From: Paralvinella palmiformis
Taxonomy: Eukaryota > Annelida > Polychaeta > Terebellida > Alvinellidae
Direction of reading: 5' to 3'
Assembly (NCBI GenBank): GCA_025642065.1
Contig: JAODUP010001562.1
Span: 55,987-119,986 of the forward strand
Length of the DNA stretch: 64,000 nt
Part shown: positions 22,360 through 33,258 of the stretch, in pieces
Position numbering within the stretch: position 1 is the first letter of the stretch
Layout: every line of letters starts with the position of its first letter
Notes under the pieces: generated by a model
What the model was told of the DNA's origin: nothing
What the model saw: the letters and a program-made list of their open reading frames with translations, nothing else
Database searches by the model: none
Made by a program: the position numbers and the translations under genes

Positions 22360-23165
22360 TTGTCCACTTGTTATAACATCAACTTCTTATGACAAAACAA
22401 GACAAACAGAAGTATGAACAGTTAAAAACACTATCTCAGACACACCTCACTGACGAACAATTAGAGTCACGTGACTTAATCGTCATCAGGGGCTTTCCCA
22501 GTGGAAACTATTTAATAACTGGACTTGTTATAGCTTGGCAAGTACTTTTACATAATCCTCTGCACTCAAGAACTACCTGCTCAGCTTACACAGATAGTAT
22601 GTTGTTTCTAATCTAATACTATAACGTATTTCTCAGATGCTATAAAAAGAAGATAAAAATGGAATGTTGTGGTGAACTGATTCAGAATAAATAACATTCA
22701 CCTATTTAATTTCAATAATTTACATTGAGGTACACACTACATACAGATTTGAAGCCATAACACATCAAAACAAGTTTAATCACTGCAACCATAATATAAA
22801 TGGAAACTGGGCTATTCTCCCTTGATTTTATTTGCTTTGCAGTTAAATTCGCCTCGTTTTATGTTCGAGTTGGGGGAACCACAACCCTCGATTTTATTCG
22901 CCCGTCAGTTAGTTAAAATACAATTTATTAGCAACAAGTTCAAATACAATTTATTTCCGAATACCAAAAAAGAGTCTATACTATATACCGGTATAGAGTA
23001 TGAGTTAAAATCCGTGTGCATGATTTGTAGATCTTGCTAACCTCACGGGTAGCTCCGTTCTATCCGATTTGTTCACAATATAATCATCTCACAATCAAAG
23101 GAAGTAGGATGCAAGATACAGCCTGGCGTGTGTTTCATAATTTAGAGGATATAAAAAGTTAAAAC
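22360..23165. other. Sequence upstream of copy A exon 1
   Basis: This would hold the promoter of copy A. I see no TATA-type element at a convincing distance. Near 22825-22915 a motif like TTGATTTTATTTGC is repeated as TCGATTTTATTCGC, a small local duplication. Confidence 0.4.
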
Positions 23166-24009
23166 AGGCCCAGCAGGCACACTACGTAGTATACACGTGA
23201 ATTCTACGTAACTCATACGCACAAAAAATACGTATATTTTTGGTGAACTATGTTAGTTGAATCTACGTAATTTTACATTGAATCCACCTCATACTATCAT
23301 TCATGCAATAATGTAATTTAATTAATAAAAATGCAACTTCTTAAACTGTATTATCAACAATATTAAGATGAAACTTAAGACAGACTAAATATAATCTAGA
23401 TAACATATTGCAGGTACAGCACCTGTCTAAATTGAGAGGATGGAGAATTTAAATACAATTAATAGAGCTACAAAAAAGATATAAACATACCTATCAGTTG
23501 TATTCAAATATACTCAAAAAGTTTACCAGATAAGTTTTAGTATTTCACAATATATCCACAAAATAAGAATGTTTTGGAAACCTTTAATATCAGTAGCACG
23601 AGAGATTAACAATATAAAGTTTACAGGTCATAATAAATGTACATGCATTGTAATAATCTTATTATACATCCAAAACAAATGAAAACAAGAGCTCTCCTGA
23701 TATGTTAGCTCCATTTCCCTCTATTCTAAGTATTTTGTGACCTTTGACAGATATACCTGGGTCCCAATTTAATTTAATTGCACATTCTAGCTAACTGCTG
23801 GTCCCATTAGAAAAGGTTTAACACAAAATGTTCTTTGAGTGCCTAGCAATTTTGAGTAAAGGTCAGTTAAACGTCAATGCTAATATTTTATGTGACATGC
23901 AGAAGTACATGTAGCTATAGGTGCCATTACCTGAGGTTAATAACAAACATTTCTAAACGTAAACTGCAGTACACTATGTAGTGCAAACAATTTGCATAGT
24001 TCGGACTGT

Positions 24010-24027
24010 GGAATTATTATATATATT

Positions 24028-24074
<47 letters not shown>
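24010..24074. repeat. (TA)n microsatellite
   Basis: TA array immediately left of the CAGGCCTGCCAC end of the hAT-like element. Confidence 0.95.
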
Positions 24075-24077
<3 letters not shown>

Positions 24078-24717
24078 GCCTGCCACTTACCCAAAGACAA
24101 AAGGTAGGGATAAATTCGGGATATCTTCGATACAAAAGTAGGGATAAAAATAGGGAAAATAGAGATGGTTCACAGAAAAAGTAGGGATTTTGAAGAATGT
24201 TAAATGCAATGTTTGCAGCATTATGCTTGTTTGGTGGGGGTTCAGGACATGCACAAGAGTCTCAGAACATTACAGTCTTCAGAGTGGTCTGAACATTTAA
24301 ATACATTCAGTGCTTGTTAGTGTTCATTTGTAACCCTGTTTTGTTTGATTAGCCGATATATAATTGATAATATATGTACTCACTATTTAATGGCCTTACC
24401 ACCATCGATCTAAATTGGGTGATGTTTAGTTATCTTTCTTCAATTGGAACAGTTGGCTAAAGAGGGTGCCTGTCATCTGTAAAATATAGTTATTGAAAAA
24501 CATATTTACAATACAATCAGAAATAATACATCAAAATTAAATGGAACAAATTATGAAAAATATGACATATTCTAAATATTGAGAGTATAACATAAATAAT
24601 AGCATAAAAATAAATCGTGTATAATGCTGACATGACTTGAACAAAACATAAATTCACTCATTTACACAACACAACAACTACATCAACTCTAATAAACAAT
24701 TCTCTGAGGCTTCTAAT

Positions 24718-25851
24718 CTATGACTTCTTAATTTTATTCAGGTTCTTATAGTTGTTGATTAACTTCCTCTTCTTATCATTGACATAAATCCGCTTTTCTT
24801 GTATCCAGCATAGTTGTTTCTGGGCAGAATCTAGTTTTGATTTAGCAGCATCAAGCATTGATTGAGCTACTGATGCCTCTGTAAACTTCTTATAAATAAT
24901 AGTTGTTTGTGAGATGACTGTTATCCTCTGCAAATAGGTTTTCACCTATTTTCAAAAGTTCTGCTAATTCTTTCTCCTTCTCTCCGACTTCTTTTTCTTT
25001 TAATGACATGCTCGTCTTGTCTTGATTCAGTTTCTTCGGAGCTTCATCAGCATCTTGCCTGTCTTTGTCTACTCGTGCCTTTCCTCCAACAATCTTTGTC
25101 TCTTTTCTTCATCTTTTTTCTTCGTGTATTTGGCAGATGCACTCCGACTATAATTCTTCATCTGTTGAGTCACCAGAATGTTATGTACATTAGCTTTCAT
25201 CTGTTTAACATTGTCCTTAGTCAATCGTATGACAATCAGTACTTCTGGAGAAAGAGATGATCACTCACTTATCAACACATTATTGTTATGAGAGGGGATC
25301 TCTCTACATCTACATTCCCATGTGATTTAGTCAGGAGACAAGAGATGAATTTTGAAGTTTCGCGAACTTTGGCTATCCTGAAGTGTTCCTTAGCTGGAAG
25401 ACATTTCTCCTGTAGAGGTTCACTTTGGGGTAGGTAGTCTTGTCTGTGGCCTGCTCCTTCAAGTACCAGTTCTCAGCTATATCTTCGTGTGTGTATATAC
25501 TATTCACTCCTCCAATGCGGAATCCACCTCTATGTCAGTTAGAATATGAGGAACAGCTGCAATGAATTCCTTCAGTCATCTTGTTGTTCGATGTTGATGT
25601 TACATCAATGGATGTAAAATCTCTAGATGCTTCAGGATATCATCATCAATGGGCAAGTGGGTGGTGAGATACCTGGAGATGGTGACATAACATTCTCTCA
25701 TCGCCTTGATCTCTATCTCTCGTGGCATCTTTTCTGAAGCAGCAGCGCCACATTTTACCTCAGAATTGGGAAGCTGCTTATCCCCCTTCTTATAATCAAC
25801 CTCTTTAATCTTTTTGTTGAGCATATCTGCCTTTAGATATCTACCAAACAC
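24718..25851 (-). pseudogene. hAT-like transposase C-terminal region and coiled-coil tail
   Basis: Successive minus-strand frames give VFGRYLKADMLNKKIKEVDY, then a SHGNVDVERS stretch comparable to the hAT dimerisation motif, and then charged, heptad-like sequence ending AAKSKLDSAQKQLCWIQEKR. Many stops separate them. The lysine- and glutamate-rich end may be a coiled coil. Confidence 0.6.
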
Positions 25852-25899
25852 CCTCCTAACCAGAAAACCACATTCATCATGGAGAATATGAACAATGGG

Positions 25900-26524
25900 G
25901 TCCTCAGTCTGGAATAACTTTAGGAAAGGTTAAAAATATTGACCAGTGATGTGACAAATTTAAGCTTGGTTACTGTGTTCTTGTCTTTCAAGCATGCGCA
26001 TATTCTGTGGTAATTAGTATTCTTCTGGTGCTTCTTTGACAGTAAGTGTTTCAATTAGTCGTCACATACTGCAGCATAATGCTTGATGACTCTTTATGTG
26101 GCAGGATCATGAGTTAGCCACCGAGACTGAACATATCAAACAGAATACTTTTCCGCCAGTTCCATTTCTTGAAGGACTTCTAGGAAATGCTCCCGCTTAC
26201 AGGGTGACCGCTTGAATCAATAAAACAAGTCTAGGCAGAGCTGGTCCACTTCACTTCCATATTCTTTAACCCATAACGAAAGGCATTATAAGCAACATGA
26301 AGGCTGCAGAGGATAAAAGGAAGGAGGCCATGAAGATCATCCGCCTTCAAACACTCATCAATGATCTTCCACACAGCCTTGTTGACATTTGGTCCATCAG
26401 ACGACAGACTCAAGAGTTTTCCAAGATCAAGCTTGTAGTCTGGCTGGTTCAGGGTATCAAGTAATGCACAAGCAACATCAACAGCTTTGGCATGATTGAA
26501 AAATGAAGCTGACAGGAAATACAC
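25900..26524 (-). pseudogene. hAT-like transposase catalytic-core fragments
   Basis: The first frame (26524-26231) contains HAKAVDVACALLDTL, LLSLSSDGPNVNKAVWK and FILCSLHVAYNAFRYG. This is the S-x-D-G-P-N-V-N stretch with a candidate catalytic aspartate, then the C-S-x-H-V-x-H/Y-N-A-F motif of the RNase H-fold core. A shifted frame goes on with RWLTHDP, the conserved R-W motif. Frame changes break the domain. Confidence 0.75.
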
Positions 26525-26815
26525 TACAATCTCCTTTCGGGAGTGTGACCAGTATCATACAATTACACCCATTTGCCTCTTCAACTGTTGTGTAGTCGTC
26601 TCATCAAACTGGATTCTGAAATAAGTTCCTTGGTAACTTTTTGAACTATGGACCTACCCCATCAGATATAAGGTGTGTAGCCTTTGTTCTACTTAGGGAA
26701 AACCGGAGGATATTTAACCAGGAAACATTGTTCTAAACATATCACTGACACAATCGCTAGAAGCAAATGACCAATCTTCTACACACATTTTAATCGTACA
26801 CAAAATCTCAGCTTT

Positions 26816-27199
26816 TCATATCTTCTCAGTGAGGCTTTCAACTCGGAATTCCATAAGTGTATTGATAGTTTTAGAGGTAGACGTTGAACTGCTGGCACAT
26901 GATTTTGAACTTTGCACAGCTCCTAATACCTCCTGTCCTTTCTTACTATTTTGAAGATCAATATGTTCAGCTCCCTTTGTATGTGTGATAATTTGGGCTT
27001 TGCCAGAATTACTGCAGTAGAATCTTTTGTTGCAAACCAAACACAGTGCTTTGTAAGGATCTGTCAGATCTGGTTCACACCATGTAGCCAAGAGGTTTCC
27101 TTGACAGTCTTTCTCCGACAACCATCTTTCTTGGAACTTGGTATTTCCATCGGGCATGGCTATTAAACTGTTCAGTTCATATAAATGTTCATATAACAT
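26816..27199 (-). pseudogene. hAT-like transposase N-terminus with zinc finger
   Basis: The frame contains FQERWLSEKDCQGNLLATWC, then ALCLVCNKRFYCSNSGKAQI and THTKGAEH. The C-x2-C pair and the later H-x5-H pair form a DNA-binding finger of the kind found at the start of hAT-like transposases. A serine-rich linker follows. The frame is open for 127 codons and then broken. Confidence 0.7.
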
Positions 27200-27586
27200 A
27201 TCTTGTAACTAACAGACTACATATATGTGGATACATTGGTACACAGGAGCTGAAATAAAAACAATTTAAACTTGTGTGAACATGCAAACAAAGATATCCG
27301 AGCATAGTGTACCATTTCCTAATGCTGAATGAAAAGGAGCAAAATCCCTCAGTTGTATCATATTTGGGAATCGCAATGATTGATAATGAAATGAAGAGAA
27401 ATACTCACCCAAATTTGACTCCATGATGTGTTGTGGTCAATGAGTAGCAAGGAGTCATGTTTGGGTAGAATCCAGGGACCACTCCCCAGCCAACTTATCC
27501 AATCTGGAAAACTTGAGAAAAACTAGTTATAAAATAGGGATAATACCAAAAAAGTAGGGAAAAGTATGGAAAATAGGGATATGAGG

Positions 27587-27587
<1 letters not shown>

Positions 27588-27644
<57 letters not shown>

Positions 27645-27694
27645 TATTAATAAATCACATTATATCTATGAAATACACACACACACACACACAA

Positions 27695-27737
<43 letters not shown>

Positions 27738-27750
27738 ATATATATATATT
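27588..27750. repeat. (TA)n arrays with a short (CA)n
   Basis: Two TA arrays (27588-27640 and about 27697-27750) flank a CA run. They replace the right tip of the hAT-like element. Confidence 0.95.
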
Positions 27751-27774
27751 TTATATAACATATAATTATTACTT

Positions 27775-28030
27775 GAACATGGAAATTTGAACTCTTCTCA
27801 CTCGCTAGCACTACAGTCATTATCTTATTTTCTCTTCTTGTTCCACAGATGACCCTAATAGATATATAATTACCTGGAAAAAATATATATGTTACTATCA
27901 CACATAACATTACGTTTTGAACATGGAAATTTGAACTCTTCTCACTCGCTAGCACTAGCAGGTGCATTATCTTATTTTCTCTTCTCCTGTTCCACAGATG
28001 ACCCTGAATAGATATGATAATTACCTGGAA
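27775..28030 (-). repeat. Tandem duplication containing a terminal exon, unit about 140 bp
   Basis: GAACATGGAAATTTGAACTC starts at about 27775 and again at about 27918. Both units carry TTCCACAGATGACCCT and end in ATTACCTGGAAAAAA, which is a splice acceptor on the minus strand. In one unit the exon reads openly to a stop. In the other the frame is disturbed. Confidence 0.85.
27972..28024 (-). CDS. Unidentified gene D, terminal exon
   Basis: The acceptor TTTTTTCCAG is followed by codons giving GNYHIYSGSSVEQEKRK and TAA. It joins in phase 1 to the exon at 28276-28189, forming ...QDYVT-GNYHIYSG.... The terminal region is tandemly duplicated just downstream. Earlier exons of this gene were not found. 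A LINE occupies the sequence upstream of about 28.44 kb. Confidence 0.55.
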
Positions 28031-28188
28031 AAAAAGAATACCTCATTTGAACAACATGGGATTGAAAAGAAGGGTTTGTTATTTACTATGTACTGACAAC
28101 ATGCAGGAAGTCAAGAATTCTCCTCAGATACAAGTATTTATAATTTAACAGAACCTTTCCTCTTATAAACAAATACATAATTACTCAC

Positions 28189-28276
28189 CTGTGACATAAT
28201 CTTGGTAGGTTTTATAGTATCCTAGCTTCCTCTTACAGGATAGTTGTTCTTGCTCATCAGTGATCAAAGGATGTTT
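28189..28276 (-). CDS. Unidentified gene D, penultimate exon
   Basis: This 88-bp exon lies between acceptor AACTATAG and donor ACAG|GTGAGT. It encodes KHPLITDEQEQLSC, then KRKLGYYKTYQDYVT. It has an inverted counterpart of exactly the same length and borders at 33846-33933. Differences between the two include synonymous changes (CCT/CCA, TTG/CTG), which suggests past selection as coding sequence. I do not recognise the family. The clustered tyrosines could suit a cytoplasmic tail, but that is a guess. Confidence 0.6.
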
Positions 28277-28455
28277 CTATAGTTGACAGTTCTTGTTTCA
28301 TTATCATGATATATATATACACTCTTTCTCTCTGTCTACTATTTAATTAATAACCAAGTACAGTTTGATTATATTAGCCTATAATGATTACAAAAAGGAT
28401 GACTAGATAATGGCTAAGAAAAAGTGTAGTTTTTTTCACAGTTTGAATTGTTAGA
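28190..28455 (-). repeat. Arm 1 of an inverted duplication matching 33645-33945
   Basis: The exon, its preceding intron and the motif CATTATCTAGTCATCCTTTT are present here on the minus strand and in inverse order at 33645-33945. The spacing between arms is about 5.2 kb. The homology ends here at a LINE fragment and on the other side at a tandem-repeat block. Confidence 0.85.
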
Positions 28456-28727
28456 TGCAGCCTTGTAGGGGTTAATAAGGAGTTTCTTTGAAAATTTGAC
28501 AAGACTGTGCAAAGCAATAGTCAGACCACATCTAGAATATGCCAACTCAGCGTGGATGCCAAGAAGGAAATAATAAACTGGGATAATTTTCGGAGATGGG
28601 CAACCAAGTTGGTTCCAGGTCTCTGAGATCTAAATTACCCTGTATGGGTAATCTACCAACTTTGGTGTAAAGACGCCTAAGAGGCGACATGATCGAAATG
28701 TTTAAGATGGTCTCCGGGGCATATGAT
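28440..28727 (+). pseudogene. LINE reverse-transcriptase tail, host of a nested LINE
   Basis: With frame changes, the plus strand reads RPHLEYANSAWMP, then FRRWATKLVPGL and PTLVYRRLRGDMIEMFKM, ending SGAYDEH. These are the closing motifs of many animal LINE ORF2 proteins (A-T-K-L-V-P-G and R-R-L-R-G-D-M-I). The sequence is cut by another LINE and seems to resume at about 29400 with ASYSYSRRG. Confidence 0.7.
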
Positions 28728-29259
28728 GAACATCCACTGTTTAAAAGCATTCTTGACACAAGAATCACTTTTAACTGTAGTTCATGCCTTTGTTACATCT
28801 CGTATAGACTATTGTAACTCCCTGTTATATGGCATATCTGATTATAACATTAATCGCCTTCAGCGAATTCAGAATAGTGCAGCTCGCATTGTAACAAATA
28901 CTAGAAAATATGATCATATTACCCCCATTCTTCAAAAACTACATTGGCTACCTGTTGGACAGCGTATCCATTTTAAGATTCTGTTAATAACTTATAAATC
29001 TATTAATGATATGGCACCAGAATACCTGTGTGAACTGGTTTCCATTAGAAAGTCATCCCGAAAACTCAGGTCATCCAGTCAGATACTATTGCAGGTGCCA
29101 GTGTCTCGGCTCAAGTCATATGGTGATTGTGCGTTTAGTGTTGCAGCCCCCAATTTGTGGAATAAGTTGCCGGCAAATATTAGAAATTCGTCGTCTCTTG
29201 GACATTTTAAGTCTCTTCTAAAAAGACACCTATTTAAGGTCGCTTTCACAGATAAATAA
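28723..29259 (+). CDS. LINE ORF2 C-terminal fragment (open)
   Basis: The frame gives VHAFVTSRIDYCNSLLYGI, then RLQRIQNSAARIVTN, LHWLPVGQRIHFKILL, and finally NLWNKLPANIRNSSSL with LLKRHLF. These motifs form the conserved region after the reverse transcriptase core in CR1- and L2-like elements. The reverse transcriptase itself is absent through 5' truncation. The first few codons may belong to the host LINE. Confidence 0.85.
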   Translation: MMNIHCLKAFLTQESLLTVVHAFVTSRIDYCNSLLYGISDYNINRLQRIQNSAARIVTNTRKYDHITPILQKLHWLPVGQRIHFKILLITYKSINDMAPEYLCELVSIRKSSRKLRSSSQILLQVPVSRLKSYGDCAFSVAAPNLWNKLPANIRNSSSLGHFKSLLKRHLFKVAFTDK

Positions 29260-29399
29260 TTATTATCTTTTAAATCATTACAGGGTTTTTACAGACATTA
29301 TTTGGGGTATTATTAAATTACATATTATTTGTACAGCGCCTTTGAATGGCTCCTTCTAGTAAGGGCGCTTTATTAAATATATATTATTATTATTATTAA
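28728..29399 (+). mobile_element. 5'-truncated CR1/L2-like LINE with 3' tail
   Basis: An intact end of ORF2 (about 28735-29259) is followed by a short 3' region in which GCGCCTTTGAATGGC and AAGGGCGCTTTA could pair. The element closes with ATT repeats (29380-29399), the microsatellite end typical of CR1- and L2-type elements. It is inserted in another LINE fragment. Its open frame suggests it is one of the younger insertions here. Confidence 0.8.
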
Positions 29400-29560
29400 G
29401 TGATGCCAGCTACAGTTACAGCAGAAGAGGGTTTCTGTCAAACAAAAGGGCATATCAAGTAGCGGAGGCACCTAGTATACAATCTTTCGACTTGAGAAGA
29501 GACTAAATAACATCAATAAACATGGAGAAAATGTTGTCACTACCTGGCTTCGATGTATCA
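29400..29560 (+). pseudogene. Continuation of the host LINE after the nested insertion
   Basis: SDASYSYSRRGFLSNKRAYQ and SIQSFDLRRD look like the last part of the ORF2 fragment that ends at 28727. The order fits one element split by the LINE at 28728-29399. Confidence 0.5.
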
Positions 29561-30344
29561 TGGGAGATATTTTGTGTTTGCACGACCATGATGATCATCA
29601 TAACGTGACGTTGCTAAGTGCACATAGTAGTATTTAAGTAAAATGTACGTGTTGAAAATTTCCAGTGATAAACACATTGGTACGTGGCTATCGACACGTA
29701 ATATACACGTAAAAACACGTCGCGATAACGAACGTACACTACGTGTTATCTATGTAGACTCAACGTGCACGTGCCGGCTGTGGGGTTACAAGGTATGAAG
29801 TTTACATTTAAGAAAATATAAACTACCGGTATATCTTCACATATTTTCTTCATAAGAAAACATGAGAATAAGTACATCGCCTATCTTAAGCAGGCCAATC
29901 AATATGTGGCTGTTTATTCATGTATACAACATAATACCATCATTCCAATTAAACTGATGAATTGTAGAAATATGGCTAATGCTGATACCGCCACATTGCC
30001 TAACAAAATACCGTTTTACAACTATTCAAACGATTGATACCCTATCAGAAGCAGGAACTATATCGATCATTATCTAGATGTTTATTCTACATCTTGTTAT
30101 TACAAAATATTTGCTATGACCAGATATATAAAAGTAATAAAAATTAGTTGTAACTGGGTTATCATTTGTCCAATAAATTGAATGTACTACCTAATAAATG
30201 ACTTTGATTGCAATTCACAAGTCTTTGAGTGCTATTGAAATGAGGGATATGTATTTGTAAATAACTTAAGCCAAACGTAAATGTAAATTTTACATGTCCT
30301 TTAAAAGACGTCTGAACAGTTGAATAAATTAAATCTCAATATTA

Positions 30345-30560
30345 TACAGGATGGATATATGTATACCAAGAAGTATGCTCGGAAGACAGCCGTGAGATGC
30401 CAATAGTCTAGTGCAGACTGCTATGACACCTGACCTTGATATGAAGACTGTCACCAGTTCTGCCCCACACATATATGATTCTGAAGTTTTAGCTACCAAA
30501 CTACGTACTACTATGAAGGAAAGTGGTGGACGTTCTAAGGGTGTTGGTCATGAGATGTGT
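30345..30560 (+). pseudogene. FLYWCH-type zinc-finger fragment
   Basis: The plus strand reads DGYMYTKKYARKTAVRC in one frame. After a stop and a frame change it reads LDMKTVTSSAPHIYDSEV, then LATKLRTTMK. A G-Y-x-Y start, a cysteine pair and a final histidine followed by L-A-T-K-L-R resembles FLYWCH fingers, which are common in Mutator-like transposons and some host genes. It is too short to decide between these. Confidence 0.4.
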
Positions 30561-30599
30561 TTTACACATAAATTGTTGCAGTTGTGATAATTCTACAAG

Positions 30600-32920
30600 T
30601 AAGATTTCTTAGAAATGGAAAATAAGTTTGACTTAAACTAAGTTAAGGATGGTATCTACTTATTAATACTATTAATTTATTAGGAATTATTGTATTAGTA
30701 TGTATTAAATAAGTGTATCCGATAAGCAAATTTAAAAGAAAGTACTTTCCTGGCTATCTTTGCGGAGTTGTAAAAGATCTTATGATTTGTTTTATACTGG
30801 TATTAAATAGGGATATTCAGATTTTCTTCACATATATACAAATAATTCAAAAAACTAGACAGTCAAACGTTTTGCTTTTGTCAGTATAACTAGAACATTA
30901 TATTCTTTTCTTAACAAACCAATAAAAAACAGAATCCTTTACAGATTTTTGAGCATAAACATGATGACCCTCCACAAAATCACACTTTTTCACAATATTT
31001 TTTCTCATTATACTAACAGCCAACATAATCATGAACTAAATGGGATACATTTCAAGTAGTGCATCAAATTATATAATAAATCATTTAAACAGTTTTACCA
31101 GAGATTGATGTCTGCTGAATGTATTCAGAACACTCTTATCTTTGGAATAAAATCAAAACTTATCACATAGAAAAATTGTAAAATGAGTTTCATGCATATT
31201 TAAGGTTTTCATGCATCCCACTAAATGTTATCAATACAATAATGCAGAATATAACCATTATTCATGTTTAGTATTTACATTTTAAAGTAATTAAAAGTAC
31301 AATCCTTGCCATTGTTTAAAAACGAGTTGACCAGTGTATGTTGTCTCGTACAATAACATACAGTTCTTCACTATAACGATAATTTTAGAATAAAGAAAAC
31401 TCTAGATGCAGCATCACAAAAAATATTCCCTACACGTTTACTGTTGATGAATTCGTATTATCTAATTAATGTCTTTAACTCACTTTTATAATTTACAAAA
31501 TTGAACAATATAATAGTTCAGACCTTTTGTACAATGTATCAATGCACTGTGACCAATGTCACTACTGTATGATCTGCCACTCCCACGTGTTGACCAGCAA
31601 AAATCAAAGCTGACTGAGAGTGAAATGACACTACCTTGAGTCATGTTCAGCTTCTCTGACGAGATGTTCTTTTCTTCTTGGAGTGCAGATTCATACGACT
31701 ATGTTGCCACTTTTGGATATGCCTTCCACCGTCGAATTCTCGCCCTTTTAAAGTTTTGTGATGCATAGAACTATAATAATGCATTTACATAGCATAATAT
31801 ATAGCAATGTCATGTAATTTGTACATCTTTTACAACAAAAGGATTGACAAGGTATACTAATAAATCATAAAGATTACCAACAATATTCACCTCTACTATG
31901 ACATCACCTTTAAATAACATTACTATTTTCCCAATCACAACTGCCAATAAAGCATCAATTATTGTGATTTTAACCATTATTGCTTTAATAATTAAAGTTT
32001 AATTATCAACTGTATTACTTTAATTTAGACATGTATTACTTAAAGCAGACTTGGTATTTATGTTAAATGGTCCATTTGTGCTACGATGTCTCTAACTCAT
32101 GATCAGTCGATTGAGATGTTTAGAGGAACAGATGAATGAAAACACACTCGCCATATCAAAATGGTGTTTATATGATATCTGGGGAAAGTGTAGCATAGTT
32201 GCACAACATCTACACCACGTACTGGTAGCCAGGAGTCAGATATCCTAAGAATGAAAGAAGAAATGTTACAGATGCAGCACGACAATGACTAGCACATAAT
32301 ATCCCTGTGCACATTCATATGGGGGATACAATAGTATCAACTGATAAGCATGTTTACCTTAGATTTATAACATGTGGCTCAACGTCTCTTGTTGAATATG
32401 AATACCCCACCCTTGGCTTTTGTTTAGGCAAATTACTTAGGGAGGGGAATATTCTCTAAGCAATGCATGTTCTAACTTGGGCAATGTTCTGCCGTACGGT
32501 AATAATGACACTTTTCGTCAATCAGTATATCTATACCAACTCATTTCGCAACTCTGCCCATTTTAAAATGGGACCTTCCTGTTTTGCATCCACACCACAA
32601 GCCTTGTGGTTTTAAGATGGGCGGACCATTTCGCAAACACTTAATGCAGCACAGCATCAGAATGATCAAATCATGATAAATATGGTCGTGCACTATTTAG
32701 TAAAATATGCATGAACAAATAAATTCTCAAAACAGTAAATTATGTATTGAAAGTTGTTGAAACGGTCCTCTTCCCATTTCTAATGGGACGAACAGTTTCG
32801 AAACAGGAAGCGGAAATATTCAACAACTTCAACAATATATGGCTTTCAGAAACTATGTTTAAAGACATTATATATACATCTATAAATTATGAATTACACA
32901 ATTTACAGCACCAAAAACTT
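30600..32920. other. No recognised gene
   Basis: AT-rich sequence. Open frames at 32103-32285 (minus) and 32747-32974 (plus) have no motif. Near 32535-32640 two CATTTCGCAA motifs frame a short segment, possibly a small repeat. Confidence 0.5.
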
Positions 32921-32925
32921 AAACA

Positions 32926-32991
32926 CGGGGTTCGAACCCTACACGTCTTTCCTGTTTCCAGGCAAGTGCTCTAACCGTTACACTACAAGGG
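32926..32991 (-). other. tRNA-like sequence, pseudogene or SINE head
   Basis: On the minus strand CCTTGTAGTGTAACGGTTAG begins an A-box-like region and GGGTTCGAACCCC is a perfect T-arm with B box. The anticodon arm region CCTGGAAACAGG could pair. The 5' and 3' ends do not form an acceptor stem, so a functional tRNA is unlikely. Confidence 0.55.
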
Positions 32992-32999
32992 ACATTACG

Positions 33000-33180
33000 A
33001 AAACAGTAGAACAAACTTTGTTCTAGTGTTTAACATTATCAGTCCACTTTTATACCTTTGTTAGAAAATAGGCTGATAATGTTAAACAATAGAACAAACT
33101 TTGTTCTCGCGTTTAACAAATAACAATTCACTTTTGTGACTTTGTTACAAAGTGGACTGATAATTACGTTTAACAAACAG
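33000..33180. repeat. Nested short inverted repeats
   Basis: AGAACAAACTTTGTTCT, which is nearly self-complementary, occurs twice. GTTTAACATTATCAG and CTGATAATGTTAAAC form a perfect inverted pair between them. The block may be a degraded miniature element. Confidence 0.7.
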
Positions 33181-33258
33181 AAATTCACAGCAAAATTATG
33201 TCAACGCCTTCCCATAGTACACGAGAATTGCCGATTTCTATGAAAATGATCATCATTG

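Larger units (their letters stand above)
24075..27586 (-). mobile_element. Decayed hAT-like transposon, about 3.5 kb
   Basis: The left end CAGGCCTGCCACTTACCC is hAT-like and is followed by several subterminal AGTAGGGATAAA-type repeats. The same repeats (GTAGGGAAAA, ATAGGGATA) occur near 27530-27580 at the right. The right tip itself is lost against a (TA)n array. The transposase is read on the minus strand from about 27.2 to 24.7 kb in several frames with stops. It is an inactive copy of a large autonomous element. Confidence 0.75.
23168..29783. other. Widely spaced inverted ends rich in ACGT motifs, possible large DNA transposon
   Basis: CCCAGCAGGCAC at 23168, followed by repeated TACGTA/ACGTG motifs, is mirrored at the other end. 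There ACGTG motifs precede GTGCCGGCTGTGGGG at about 29768-29782. Outside them lie GTTAAAACAGG and GTTACAAGG, which could be decayed target duplications of about 9 bp, as in Mutator-like elements. The interior is filled with unrelated elements. The two ends may come from one old element or from two separate ones. Confidence 0.35.

Noticed and set aside
22002..22367. 121-codon minus-strand frame taken as one protein
   Set aside because: Only the first part is the signal-peptide exon. After the CAG|GTAGGT donor the frame runs through intron and a TA/CA array.
32926..32991. Functional tRNA gene
   Set aside because: The B box is perfect and a possible anticodon arm exists, but no acceptor stem forms, so it is listed only as tRNA-like.
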